Source: Verrucomicrobiota bacterium (lineage in GTDB: Bacteria > Verrucomicrobiota > Verrucomicrobiia > Limisphaerales > SIBE01). From it: 49,365 bases of DNA. Shown here in pieces: positions 18,080 through 27,203 of this stretch (its first letter is position 1; every line of letters starts with the position of its first letter). The notes beneath the pieces are model-generated. The model did not search any database, had not been told where the DNA came from, and saw nothing but the letters and a program-made list of their open reading frames with translations. Location: the NCBI GenBank assembly GCA_021733945.1, contig JAIPJX010000015.1:1-49365 (forward strand), given 5' to 3'. The position numbers and the translations under genes are program-made.

Positions 18080-19513
18080 ATGGTAAAGATTCCTGTTCTG
18101 CGCTGGGGACAACCGTACGAGAGCCTGGAAACCGCCCGGGTGGTGCATTTTAACTCGGGTGAAACGATCGCCGAGGTCAGCCAGGCCAATGCGGGGTTGC
18201 TGGTGAAAGACATGCGCAAGGCTCAGCGCGCCCGGGATGCTCTCCGCGAAATCCCGATCCGGGAACTGATCGGAATGATGAAGAAGGCGGGTGAGCTCTT
18301 CAAGGACGGCACGCTGGAGCTGGGCGACGGACAGCAGACGCCTGACGATTTTGCACGGCAGCAGTCGGCCTCGACGGGCCTCCCGGAGCACATGTGCAAG
18401 GCGAACATGGCGAAGAACCATTTCGTTCTCTCGAACATGGACCGGATTCTGGACTGCCTGACACGCGGGTTGGACCTGGATATTCTTACGCGCGGTTACG
18501 GAGTCGAATCGCGCGGGGTGATGGTCAGCTACCAGGCGCAGTCGCCGGTGCTGGGCCTGGTGCTTCCGTCCAATTCCCCCGGAGTGCACACCCTGTGGTT
18601 GCCGGTCATTCCGATGCAGGTCGGGCTGATCCTGAAGCCCGGATCCCAGGAGCCGTGGACACCCTACCGGATGGCGTCCGCGTTTTTTGAGGCGGGGGTG
18701 CCTCGCGAAGCGATCGGGATCTATCCGGGGCCGACCGATGTGGGCGCGGAAGTGCTGTCCCGCTGCGGGCGCGCCATGATTTTTGGAAGTGCCGAAACGA
18801 TCAAACGCTATGCGGGGGATCCGCGGGTTCAGGTGCATGGTCCGGGATTCAGCAAGGTGCTGCTCGGGGACGACGTGGTGGATGATTGGGAAAAATACAT
18901 CGATCTGATTGTTGATGGCGTTTATCTGAACAGCGGCCGGGGTTGCATCAATACATCCGGAGTGTGGGCTTCCCGGCACACCCGGGAAATTGCCCAGGCG
19001 ATCGCCGAACGCATCGGTCCGATGGAGGTAAAACCGCCGGAGGATCCGACGGCCGTTCTCGCGGCGTTCACGGTTCCCGGACAGGCGCAGGCCATCCACG
19101 CTTCGATACTTGAAAGGCTCAAGGAACCGGGGGTGGAGGACATGACCTCGAAGTTTGGTCCCCGGCTGGAGGAGCAGGAGCGCTGCGCCTACATCCGGCC
19201 GTGGGTGATTCACTGCAACTCTCCGGAGCGTGCCGCGGCGCACACCGAATACATGTTCCCGTACGTGACGGTGGTGGAATGCCCGCAGGATCAGATGATT
19301 GACCGGATCGGGCAGACACTGGTTGCCAGTGCGATCACCGGGGACAAGGCCTGGGAGCACCAGCTGATCGAGGCGACCAACATTGATCGGTTGAACATCG
19401 GGCCCATCCCGACCCTCAAGCTGGACTGGCTCCAGCCGCACGAGGGCAATATTGTCGATTTCCTGTTCCGCGCCCGGGCGTTTCAGGTGTCGCCCGAACG
19501 AACCATCGGGTGA
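18080..19513 (+). CDS. Aldehyde dehydrogenase superfamily protein
   Basis: A 477-residue NAD(P)-dependent aldehyde dehydrogenase fold. LVLPSNSPGVHTLWLPVIPM and LILKPGSQEPWTP form the cofactor-binding region, and the nucleophilic Cys lies in NSGRGCINTSG. The segment that normally carries the general-base Glu (ELGGK) reads VHGPGFSKVLL here, so that Glu is missing, as in CoA-acylating members. It belongs to a subgroup recognisable by RGLDLDILTRGYG and HGPGFSKVLLGDD whose substrate is not known to me. GGAG lies at a good distance before the ATG. A Tat-type NIPSNAP protein follows after 48 bases that include a short GC hairpin (19522-19535), so the two are probably co-transcribed. Confidence 0.85.
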   Translation: MVKIPVLRWGQPYESLETARVVHFNSGETIAEVSQANAGLLVKDMRKAQRARDALREIPIRELIGMMKKAGELFKDGTLELGDGQQTPDDFARQQSASTGLPEHMCKANMAKNHFVLSNMDRILDCLTRGLDLDILTRGYGVESRGVMVSYQAQSPVLGLVLPSNSPGVHTLWLPVIPMQVGLILKPGSQEPWTPYRMASAFFEAGVPREAIGIYPGPTDVGAEVLSRCGRAMIFGSAETIKRYAGDPRVQVHGPGFSKVLLGDDVVDDWEKYIDLIVDGVYLNSGRGCINTSGVWASRHTREIAQAIAERIGPMEVKPPEDPTAVLAAFTVPGQAQAIHASILERLKEPGVEDMTSKFGPRLEEQERCAYIRPWVIHCNSPERAAAHTEYMFPYVTVVECPQDQMIDRIGQTLVASAITGDKAWEHQLIEATNIDRLNIGPIPTLKLDWLQPHEGNIVDFLFRARAFQVSPERTIG

Positions 19514-19561
19514 TTGGCTTGGCCCGCAGGCGGGCATTCACAACAGAGAGAAAGGAAACTT

Positions 19562-20356
19562 ATGAATCGACGGAATTTTCTCGGGACGACCCTGGGTGCT
19601 TCGGCGCTCGCGGCGCTCTCCGCGCCACGAACGATCAGGGGCGCTGAATCCGCTTCGGCCCAGGAGTATTACGAACTGCGGGTCTACCACCTTGCGCCGG
19701 AATCGGACGGTGCACGGCTCCATTCGTATCTGGAAAAAGCCCTCATTCCCGGACTCAACCGGATTGGCATCAAACCGGTGGGCGTTTTTGGTGAGATCGA
19801 GCCCAAGGACGGCAAGGCGGTGCATGTCCTGATCCCGTATGCCACGCTGGATACGTTCGCGAGTGTGAACGCGCGGCTCGGGGCGGACCCGGCTTATCAG
19901 AAGGCGGGTGCCGAATACCTGGGCTCGCCCAAGTCGGATCCGGCCTTCACGCGGATTGAGAGTTCGCTCATGCTTGCGTTTGCCGGTCTTCCCAGAATGG
20001 ACCTGCCGGTGTGGTCGCGCGAAAAACGGCCGCGCATCTTCGAGCTGCGGACCTACGAAAGTCACAGCGAACTGAAAGCGGCCAAGAAAGTGGAGATGTT
20101 TAACGCGGGTGAAGTGGAGATCATGCGCGATGTCGGGCTGGGTCCGATTTTCTTCGGGCAGACACTCGTGGGGGGCTCCCTGCCCAATCTGGTTTACATG
20201 GTGTCCGGAGAGAACCGGGAGGACCACAAAAAGCACTGGGGCGGTTTTGGGGCGCATCCCATCTGGAACAAACTCAAGAACGATCCCCAATACGCGGACA
20301 CGGTTTCGAAGATTCGAAACGTGTTTCTAGCGCCCGCTGCGTATTCGCAGATCTAG
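19562..20356 (+). CDS. NIPSNAP-family protein with a twin-arginine signal
   Basis: 264 residues. The N terminus NRRNFLGTTLGAS followed by an Ala-rich stretch is a Tat signal, implying export of a folded protein. Two NIPSNAP (dimeric alpha/beta-barrel) repeats follow: one opening with YYELRVYHLAP near residue 38, another opening with IFELRTYESHS near 158. The ATG at 19562 follows a GAAAGGA ribosome binding site and is clearly the start. Bacterial NIPSNAP proteins have no established enzymatic role; duplication of the domain and the Tat signal are common in this phylum. It is likely co-expressed with the aldehyde dehydrogenase upstream and ends before a hairpin terminator. Confidence 0.88.
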   Translation: MNRRNFLGTTLGASALAALSAPRTIRGAESASAQEYYELRVYHLAPESDGARLHSYLEKALIPGLNRIGIKPVGVFGEIEPKDGKAVHVLIPYATLDTFASVNARLGADPAYQKAGAEYLGSPKSDPAFTRIESSLMLAFAGLPRMDLPVWSREKRPRIFELRTYESHSELKAAKKVEMFNAGEVEIMRDVGLGPIFFGQTLVGGSLPNLVYMVSGENREDHKKHWGGFGAHPIWNKLKNDPQYADTVSKIRNVFLAPAAYSQI

Positions 20357-20370
20357 GCCGGAATCACGGG

Positions 20371-20398
20371 CAGGCGCGCTTCAAGGCGCGTCTGTTTT
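20371..20398 (+). terminator. Rho-independent terminator
   Basis: A GC-rich stem of nine to ten pairs (CAGGCGCGC with GGCGCGTCTG, one or two G-U pairs) closes on a UCAA-type loop and is followed by TTTT. It lies 15 bases after the NIPSNAP stop and overlaps the last codons of the convergent GGDEF gene. Read from the other strand no T-tract follows, so it serves the plus strand. Confidence 0.7.
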
Positions 20399-21892
20399 CA
20401 AGGGCGCGGGTTCCTTCGAGGGCAGCGTGTCCGCATGGGTTACGACGTTGCGGCCGTGGTGCTTCGAATAATAGAGTGCCTTGTCGGCCGCTGCGATCAG
20501 CTCGGCTGGACTGGAAATGTCCCGGCTCAGGGAAGCCACTCCCACACTGGTGGTGATCGGCCGCTTCGGCCAGACGGCGGATTCGATGATCTTCCGGATC
20601 CGCTCGGCGTGCGCGGCTGCATTGCTGGGGCCGCAGCCCGGCAGGATGATCACGAACTCCTCACCGCCGAACCGGGCAACCATGTCGTTCCGGCGCGCGG
20701 CTCCTTTGAGCAGACGCGCCACCGAGATCAGGACCTCGTCGCCGGCGGTGTGGCCGTGGGTGTCGTTGTATGCCTTGAAATGATCGACATCCAGAAGGGA
20801 CAGGGAAAGTGGGGTGCCGTTTTCCCGGGCCTGTCGGCATTCCTCCTCAATGGTTTCCATGAAGGCACGACGGTTGTGCAGGCTGGTCAGACCGTCAAAG
20901 GCTGCGAGCACCTGGAGCTGGGCGTTCGCAACCTGCAATTGAGCGTGCTGTTCCATGAACTGCTCCTCCTGCAGCCTGCGTTGGGTGATGTCCCGCAGGG
21001 AAGCCAAATAGGCGGTCTCACCCTCCCAGATGGTGTAGGCGGCCTTGAGTTCCACGATGATGGGTTCCCGGCCCCGCAGGGAGATGGCCACTTCTTCCGA
21101 GGTTCCCGGAGTGACGGCGAAGCCGAACGGGGATCCGCGGAGGTTTTCATCGGTTCGTCCGAGCAGGGCTTTGGCCGCTGAATTGGCGAACTGGACCCGG
21201 TGGTTGAGGTCCAACACGACCATTCCGTCCGCGTTGTCCTCCAGGACCATCCTCAGGTTCTGCTCGGACATGGCCAGTTTCCGGGTTTTGTCGCGCAATT
21301 GGAGATTGCGCTCCTTCAGCTCGGTTTGGGCGGCGTTCGATTCGCGTTTCCATTCCATGGCCGCCAGGTGGGTCGTCATCAGCAGGTTGAGAAGCTGCAG
21401 CCGGGTGGCGGGCACCTCAAACGTCTGTTCTTCAACATCCAATGGGAGCCGGTCGGGTGGTTCGGCGCACAGGCTCGAGTATTCCGGGCTCAGAACATAC
21501 CGGACGGCGGACAGGAGGGCATCCGGATGAAGCGGGGTCGCCACGGTGTAATCCGCACCTGTTTGCAGGCTCCGAACAAAGTCGCGCATGGCAGGGATCG
21601 AGACGATGAGAATGACCCTTGGGCACGGCGGATTGGGCCCGGTTTTGAGGATTTGGCAGAGGTCAAAGCCGTCAAAATCTGGCGAGAGTGTGTCAATGAG
21701 CGCCAGATCGAACCGGTCGGCCTGAAGTGTCTGTTCGGCCAGAGCGGCGTGCGAAGCAGAGGAGGTCTGGAAGCCCTCACCGGACAGGAGCTCGACCAGT
21801 GTGTTCGTTTGCGGCCCGGCCGGGCCGATGACCAAGATTCGCGCGCTTGTCTGATTTTCTCGGTTTGGTGATCCGTTCATGTGACTCGACAT
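20381..21892 (-). CDS. Diguanylate cyclase with degenerate receiver and PAS domain
   Basis: A 503-residue signalling protein that should make cyclic di-GMP. A receiver-like domain occupies about residues 15-140: the aspartate in LALIDTLSPDFDG remains, but the acidic pair after the first strand is replaced (ILVIGPAG) and the conserved Lys becomes Thr (VATPLHP), so normal phosphorylation is doubtful. A helical linker leads to a PAS domain (about 215-330, DNADGMVVLDLNHRVQFAN). The C-terminal GGDEF domain has the active GGEEF motif, and RRND five residues earlier matches the RxxD inhibitory site. ATG codons at 21892 and 21880 are both plausible starts. No chemotaxis or kinase gene is adjacent. 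Confidence 0.85.
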   Translation of the reverse strand: MSSHMNGSPNRENQTSARILVIGPAGPQTNTLVELLSGEGFQTSSASHAALAEQTLQADRFDLALIDTLSPDFDGFDLCQILKTGPNPPCPRVILIVSIPAMRDFVRSLQTGADYTVATPLHPDALLSAVRYVLSPEYSSLCAEPPDRLPLDVEEQTFEVPATRLQLLNLLMTTHLAAMEWKRESNAAQTELKERNLQLRDKTRKLAMSEQNLRMVLEDNADGMVVLDLNHRVQFANSAAKALLGRTDENLRGSPFGFAVTPGTSEEVAISLRGREPIIVELKAAYTIWEGETAYLASLRDITQRRLQEEQFMEQHAQLQVANAQLQVLAAFDGLTSLHNRRAFMETIEEECRQARENGTPLSLSLLDVDHFKAYNDTHGHTAGDEVLISVARLLKGAARRNDMVARFGGEEFVIILPGCGPSNAAAHAERIRKIIESAVWPKRPITTSVGVASLSRDISSPAELIAAADKALYYSKHHGRNVVTHADTLPSKEPAPLKTDAP

Positions 21893-22024
21893 TCGATCCC
21901 GGCAACAGTTCTCGACCGAGGTTCCGGGCGTGTCTTCCCCGCGACGTCGATGGGTATCGTTCCACAATCGGGACGTCGGGGGCAAGGATTTCGATTCGAG
22001 CCCAATGGGGCGGTTCCCGTTGGT

Positions 22025-22663
22025 TCACCGCCCGGTTCGCGGTTTTGGGAGCGGGGCGGCGAAACGCGCGAGGACGTTCCAGGCGATGCGCAGTAGGATT
22101 CCGAATCCGACGAGCGTTGCGGCTGCAAGAATCCAACGCGTGAGACGCACACGCGCCCGTGTTGTCTCGGCCTGACGACGGTGAGTTTGCTGGAGTTGTT
22201 CGATTTTCAGTTGAATTGCTGCCTCGGAGGCGGATGCATCGCGAAGCTGCAGAGTGAGCAGTGGGGGCTTGGACGCACCAAAAGCGGGTGGAAAGGCTTC
22301 GAGATCAGCGGTGGTCGGATCTTTAAAACCGCGACTTTTCCAGAACGCTCCTGTTTCGCCGGTCCAGAGCCGGATCACCCCCCGGCTTTGGGCGATTTGG
22401 CCGATGCGTGTCCAGAGCAACGGTTCCGCACTTTCGCGCACGCCCGGATTCCGAAAGAGCCAGTGGTGCAGGCATCCCTGGTGTGAGTCGATGTGAAGTC
22501 CGCCGCAGGCTAGCAGGTCTCCGTGCCGGGTGGTCACCAGTTGGAACTCGGTGAGTCGTTTTTCCAGCGAGGAATCGGAGACGCCGGTGGTTCTCCAGAA
22601 ACTCCGGAGCGCCGGGAGGTCCTCCAATGTGGCGCGACGGGTCTGGAGCGGATCGGAACTCAT
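22025..22663 (-). CDS. GNAT-like acetyltransferase with C-terminal membrane helix
   Basis: 212 residues. The N-terminal 130 residues look like a GNAT fold: TRRATLEDLPALRSFW is the usual first strand and helix, and LLACGGLHIDSHQGCLHHWLF a central strand pair; the acetyl-CoA loop is poorly conserved. LWTGETGAFWKSRGF near residue 120 matches the C-terminal GNAT segment. A roughly 35-residue Gln/Arg-rich helix then leads to one hydrophobic segment (about 178-200), so the protein seems tail-anchored in the membrane. The start at the ATG at 22663 matches the domain boundary; a longer open frame upstream looks non-coding. It is divergent from the ABC exporter pair. Substrate unknown. Confidence 0.65.
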   Translation of the reverse strand: MSSDPLQTRRATLEDLPALRSFWRTTGVSDSSLEKRLTEFQLVTTRHGDLLACGGLHIDSHQGCLHHWLFRNPGVRESAEPLLWTRIGQIAQSRGVIRLWTGETGAFWKSRGFKDPTTADLEAFPPAFGASKPPLLTLQLRDASASEAAIQLKIEQLQQTHRRQAETTRARVRLTRWILAAATLVGFGILLRIAWNVLARFAAPLPKPRTGR

Positions 22664-22772
22664 GCCAAACGTTAGGGTCAGGCGAAGATGCGGTAAAGTT
22701 TTTGATGGCAATCGTGGCCGCTTTGGCAAAGCTGTGCGCGGTTGAGCATGAATTTGATTCGTACCAGAGACC

Positions 22773-24563
22773 ATGGCTGAGAAAACGCCCGAAACACCGC
22801 GCGTGGTTCCACGGAACCTGGGAGGCGTTCTCGTGTTCCTCGCCAGATATCCGTGGAGGGTTGCCGCCTGCGTCGGGTTGTTGATGGCCATCATCGCGAT
22901 TGACCTCACCCTTCCGCAGATTCTCGGAGACGCCATCACGCAGTTGCGCTGGCATTCGGAGTGGGGTGCGGAGGTGGATCCGATGGTCTACGTGCAGGTT
23001 TTTGGGGCGCTGATCCTGGTGCGCACGGGGGTGGCCTGGATTCTGGGGCCCGCGCGAAACCGGCTGGTCCAGCAGACCCTGGCCGATATTCGCACGTCCC
23101 TGTATGATTCGCTTCAGCGTCTGGCGTTTCGGTATCACGATCGTTCGAACACCGGTGAGCTGGTTTCACGGTCCACGGCCGATGTGTCGCGGTTGCAGAA
23201 TTTCTTTTTCGCGTGCCTCTTCCTGAGCTTCGATATTTTCGTGTCCCTCATCGGCACGGTCCTTTTGATCTTTCAGGTCAGTTCGCTGATGGGGTTGGTC
23301 ACGTTGGGAACGATGATTCCCACGATCGCCCTGATCGTCTTTTTTGCGGGGAAACTGCAGCCCAAATGGCGCAAGGTGCACGATCTGCACGGCGCGATGA
23401 TCACCGTGATTCAGGAAAACATCGCCGGGGTGCGCGTCGTGAAGGCGTTTTCCAAGGAGTCCGAGGAGGTGGGCAAGTTTGAGCGCAAGCGGGAGGCGTT
23501 TATGCGGACAATGACCGAGACGGTCAATTACTGGGCTGCCCGGGTGCCGATTGCGCAGTTTATTTTTGGGTGGACGCTGCCTCTGGTGCTCTGGATAGGC
23601 GGACGGCAGGTCATCAGCGGGGAGGTGCAGATCGGGGATCTGGCCAAGGTCGTTTTCTATCTCATGGCGATCGGGCATCGGGTGGGAATGATCGGGCAGT
23701 TTACGAACATTCTGCAGAACGCGAGCGCCAGCGCCGAGCGCATCCTGGAGATCATCGACGAACCGCGAACCATCCGGAGCGGTCGGCTGACGCTGCCGCC
23801 GGGGCCGGGTGCCGTGCGTTTTGAACAGGTGGAATTCAGTTATGGGGAAGGAAAAGTCGCGCTGGAGGATGTGAGTTTTGATGCGGAACCCGGAAATCGG
23901 TACGCCGTGGTGGGACCGACCGGTTCGGGCAAGACGACGTTGGTGAACATGATCCCCAGGTTCTACGATGTTTCCAAGGGACGGGTGCTTGTGGACGGGG
24001 TTGACGTGCGGGAGTTGAGTTTGGGGAATTTGAGGCGGGTTGTCAGCGTGATCTTTCAGGAGACATTCCTGTTCAGTGCGACCGTGGCGGAGAATATTGC
24101 TTATGGAAAACCGGAAGCGGATCGTTCGGTGATTGAGGAGTGCGCGCGCTCGGCGCAGGCCGACGAGTTTATTCGCGAGCTTGAGAAGGGCTACGACACC
24201 GTGATCGGCGAACGGGGGGTGACTCTGAGCGGCGGGCAAAAGCAGCGTATTGCCATTGCCCGGGCGTTTCTGATGGATCCGCGGATCCTCATCCTGGACG
24301 ACGCCACCTCAAGCGTGGATTCGCAGACCGAGCGCCTGATTCAGGAGGCGATGTGGCGGTTGAGCGCGGGGCGCACCACGTTCATCATCGCCCACCGGTA
24401 CTCGACCGTGCAGCATGCGGACCAGATTTTGGTGATGCGTGGGGGCCGGATTGTTGAGCAGGGGACCAACGATGAACTGACTGCCAGGGGCGGCTTCTAC
24501 TGTGAACTGTTTGGTCCCCAGTTGGAGGAAAATGCGGAGCGCCGGGCGCGGAGCCAACGTTAA
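22773..24563 (+). CDS. Heterodimeric ABC exporter, subunit 1 (degenerate Walker B)
   Basis: 596 residues with six membrane helices (about 20-325) followed by an ATPase domain. Walker A is GPTGSGKTT, the signature is the consensus LSGGQKQRIAIARA, and the switch His lies in IAHRYSTVQ. Walker B reads ILILDDATSSVD, so the catalytic Glu is Asp at residue 510. In asymmetric exporters such as TM287/288 or BmrCD, this change marks the subunit that supplies the Walker motifs of the non-hydrolysing site. The partner gene starts four bases after the stop. Cargo is unknown; such pairs export lipids, drugs or peptides. Confidence 0.9.
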   Translation: MAEKTPETPRVVPRNLGGVLVFLARYPWRVAACVGLLMAIIAIDLTLPQILGDAITQLRWHSEWGAEVDPMVYVQVFGALILVRTGVAWILGPARNRLVQQTLADIRTSLYDSLQRLAFRYHDRSNTGELVSRSTADVSRLQNFFFACLFLSFDIFVSLIGTVLLIFQVSSLMGLVTLGTMIPTIALIVFFAGKLQPKWRKVHDLHGAMITVIQENIAGVRVVKAFSKESEEVGKFERKREAFMRTMTETVNYWAARVPIAQFIFGWTLPLVLWIGGRQVISGEVQIGDLAKVVFYLMAIGHRVGMIGQFTNILQNASASAERILEIIDEPRTIRSGRLTLPPGPGAVRFEQVEFSYGEGKVALEDVSFDAEPGNRYAVVGPTGSGKTTLVNMIPRFYDVSKGRVLVDGVDVRELSLGNLRRVVSVIFQETFLFSATVAENIAYGKPEADRSVIEECARSAQADEFIRELEKGYDTVIGERGVTLSGGQKQRIAIARAFLMDPRILILDDATSSVDSQTERLIQEAMWRLSAGRTTFIIAHRYSTVQHADQILVMRGGRIVEQGTNDELTARGGFYCELFGPQLEENAERRARSQR

Positions 24564-24566
24564 ACG

Positions 24567-26369
24567 ATGTCACAGGACCAGGACATAGCCTTGGAGGAGC
24601 AGTTCGCGCAAAAGCGGATGAGCAAACAGACGTTCCTCCGGTTGATGGCGTATCTGCGCCCGTACAAGAGGCAATTCGTTCTGAACCTCGCGTTCACCAC
24701 GTTTGCCACCGCATCCTCGCTGCTCGGGCCGAAATTCATCCAGGTTGGGATCGACCGGTTTCTCACGGACTTTACCTCAGCGGAGGCGGCTTTGAGTGGT
24801 ATTTTGATGGTGAGCGTGATCTATCTGGTGAATCTTTTTGCGGGATGGTTTCTCTCCGTTGCGCAGGTGAAAACCTCGATTGCGATCGGGCAGGGAGCCA
24901 TGAACGACCTCCGAAAGGCGGTCTTCGCTCATATCCAGAGTCTTTCGCTGAATTTCTTCGATCGCACGCGGCAGGGCAGGATCATCAGTCGGGCGGACAG
25001 TGACATCAATTCGCTGGACCAGGTGCTGACCTGGGGTGCCAACCAACTGTTGTCGAGCGGTCTGACGCTTCTGGGTGCCTGCGCCATCCTGCTGCAGTAC
25101 GAGTGGCGGCTTTGTCTGGCGGTCAGTTCCGTTCTCCCGATCCTCGCCGTGGCCACCCGCATTTTTCAGGTGCGTGTGCTCCGGGCCTACCGGCGGCTGG
25201 TGGAGCAGGGTTCCCGGGTGACCTCGGCGCTTGCGGAAAATGTTTCCGGGGTAAGGGTGGTCCAGGCGTTTTCCCGCGAGGACCTGAATCTCGAGCGGTT
25301 CCGCGAGATCAACTCCGAGTATGCGGAACGATTCACAGAGGCCGCCCGGATTTTTCACGTCTACATTCCGCTGATCCCGATGCTTTCGGGCGTCGGCACC
25401 GCCATCATCCTTGGGTACGGGGGGCATCTGGCGATGCGCCACGAGATCACCGTGGGAGAACTTGCCGCATTCATCATCTACCTGGGGATGTTCTTTGGCC
25501 CGATCCAGACAATGGGCGATCTGTACAATTCGGTTTTGTCGGCGGCTGCCAGCTCGGAGCGGATTTTCCAGTTGCTTGAAACCCGGCCTCAGGTGATCGA
25601 TTTGCCGAGTGCGGGACCGTTGCCCCGGATCGAGGGACGGGTCCGGTTTGAGAACGTGAGTTTTCGATATGAAACGACTCCCGATGACAAATGGATTCTT
25701 CACCGGGTGAGTTTTGAAATTCTGCCCGGGCAGATGGTGGCATTGGTCGGATCGACCGGTTCGGGAAAGACCACCATCGCGAGTCTCCTCGCCCGGTTTT
25801 ACGAGCCCCAGTCGGGCCGGATCCTGATCGATGGATTGGATCTGATGTCGACGACCATCGGGTCGCTCCGGTCCCAGATCGGGATCGTCACGCAGGAGAA
25901 TTTCCTGTTTTCGGGATCCATCATGGAGAATCTGAAGTTTGGCAGACCCTCGGCTACGGATGAAGAGGTCCTCGAGGCGGCGCAAATGCTTGGCACCCAC
26001 GAGATGATTCTGGGATTAAAAGAGGGCTACCAGACGGAGGTGTCCGAACGGGGGGGGAACCTGAGCGCGGGAGAACGGCAGCTCATTTCCTTCACCCGGG
26101 CGATGGTCGCCCGTCCGAGGATCCTGATTCTGGATGAAGCGACCAGTGCGGTGGATTCCCAAACAGAGAGTGTCATTCAAAACGCCCTCGAAAAACTTTT
26201 TGAAAAACGCACCTCATTTGTCATCGCGCACCGTCTCTCGACGGTCCGGTATGCCGACCAGATTCTGGTGCTCAAGGACGGCGAAATCGTCGAGAGCGGT
26301 TCGCATGAAGAGCTGCTTGCCAAAAAGGGCCGGTACTCCGAACTCCACGAAGAATTTGTGCGGCAGTGA
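24567..26369 (+). CDS. Heterodimeric ABC exporter, subunit 2 (degenerate signature)
   Basis: 600 residues, same architecture as its upstream neighbour, with about 40 extra residues before the first helix. Walker A GSTGSGKTT, Walker B ILILDEATSAVD with the catalytic Glu, and IAHRLSTV are intact. The signature is LSAGERQ at residues 499-505 instead of LSGGQ. Combined with the Asp in the partner, both defects fall in the same composite ATP site, leaving one consensus site built from this subunit's Walker motifs and the partner's normal signature. Several bacterial multidrug/lipid exporter pairs share this layout. It converges on mlaA with a 41-base gap and no visible terminator. Confidence 0.9.
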   Translation: MSQDQDIALEEQFAQKRMSKQTFLRLMAYLRPYKRQFVLNLAFTTFATASSLLGPKFIQVGIDRFLTDFTSAEAALSGILMVSVIYLVNLFAGWFLSVAQVKTSIAIGQGAMNDLRKAVFAHIQSLSLNFFDRTRQGRIISRADSDINSLDQVLTWGANQLLSSGLTLLGACAILLQYEWRLCLAVSSVLPILAVATRIFQVRVLRAYRRLVEQGSRVTSALAENVSGVRVVQAFSREDLNLERFREINSEYAERFTEAARIFHVYIPLIPMLSGVGTAIILGYGGHLAMRHEITVGELAAFIIYLGMFFGPIQTMGDLYNSVLSAAASSERIFQLLETRPQVIDLPSAGPLPRIEGRVRFENVSFRYETTPDDKWILHRVSFEILPGQMVALVGSTGSGKTTIASLLARFYEPQSGRILIDGLDLMSTTIGSLRSQIGIVTQENFLFSGSIMENLKFGRPSATDEEVLEAAQMLGTHEMILGLKEGYQTEVSERGGNLSAGERQLISFTRAMVARPRILILDEATSAVDSQTESVIQNALEKLFEKRTSFVIAHRLSTVRYADQILVLKDGEIVESGSHEELLAKKGRYSELHEEFVRQ

Positions 26370-26410
26370 TCGGGCACTGGAAGGATCAAAGCCGATGAAT
26401 TCCAAAGGGC

Positions 26411-27196
26411 TCAGTCCTGGATCCGTTTCTCGCGACTCTGGAAATAGGCGTTTCGGATGCTGAGGTAGGGGTCGAGGGCAGAGTTGGTAAACTGCTCGTA
26501 ATCTCCCAGGCTGAGGGATGTGCTGTTCACGCGTTCGTGGACCGCGATGCCGAGATTGGCGGGAGGGGGGATGCCGACCAGAAAAAGCGGGTTGAGAAAG
26601 GCGTCTCCGACCCGCCCTATGGTTCCCCGGACGCTTGAGGGGCCGAAGACAGGCCAATGAATATAGGGTCCCGGTGGTACGCCGTGGTATCCCAGCGTCT
26701 GATCGAAATCTTCCTCCTGACCCTCAATGCGCCAGTAACTGGCGGGGTCGAACAGTCCGCCGATCCCGATCGTGGAGTTGATCACAAACCGGCCGGCTTC
26801 GCGGCCGGCTCCCTTGAGCTTGCCCTGGAAGAGGCAGTTTGCGGCTCGCACGGGCGCGCGGACATTTTCGAAAAACATCCGAATGCTGACCCGGGTTGGT
26901 TCCGGGAGAACCCGCGCGTAGCCCCGGGCGGTGGGGCTGAGTACCCAGTAGTATACCCGGTCGTTGAACTGGTAAATTTTTCGGTTGATGGGCTCGATTG
27001 GATCGGAAACGGCGACTTGAGATGGATCCGTGTCGAACGGGTCTTCAAACTGAAACCGGGAGGCACTCTTGAGGGACCATTCTTCGGTGGGAACTTCCGA
27101 GTCGGGGCCCTGGGCATTCGAGTGGACCGAAAACAGATTCAGCGAGATGCAGACAGTCACGATCCACCGCATAAAACCGGACGGGAGGTTTTTCAT
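26411..27196 (-). CDS. mlaA: MlaA (VacJ) phospholipid transport protein
   Basis: MlaA forms a ring in the outer membrane that removes misplaced phospholipids from the outer leaflet and passes them to MlaC. This 261-residue form shows the family core: SDPIEPINRKIYQFNDRVYYWVL, RVSIRMFFENVRAPVRAANCL, GRFVINSTIGIGGLFDPA, then DFDQTLGYHGVPPGPYIHWPVFGPSSVR. The N terminus carries a signal peptide, but I find no lipobox cysteine with the usual small residue before it, unlike the lipoprotein of E. coli. I start at the ATG at 27196, seven bases after the mlaC stop; an ATG encoding MRWIVTVC is an alternative. It is the last gene of the mla set. Confidence 0.92.
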   Translation of the reverse strand: MKNLPSGFMRWIVTVCISLNLFSVHSNAQGPDSEVPTEEWSLKSASRFQFEDPFDTDPSQVAVSDPIEPINRKIYQFNDRVYYWVLSPTARGYARVLPEPTRVSIRMFFENVRAPVRAANCLFQGKLKGAGREAGRFVINSTIGIGGLFDPASYWRIEGQEEDFDQTLGYHGVPPGPYIHWPVFGPSSVRGTIGRVGDAFLNPLFLVGIPPPANLGIAVHERVNSTSLSLGDYEQFTNSALDPYLSIRNAYFQSREKRIQD

Positions 27197-27203
27197 GGCT
27201 TCG

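Noticed and set aside
17903..19537. 544-codon open frame on the minus strand
   Set aside because: Antisense to the well-supported aldehyde dehydrogenase gene, with His/Arg/Pro-rich composition typical of shadows.
24777..26000. 407-codon open frame on the minus strand
   Set aside because: Antisense to an ABC exporter subunit with intact motifs.
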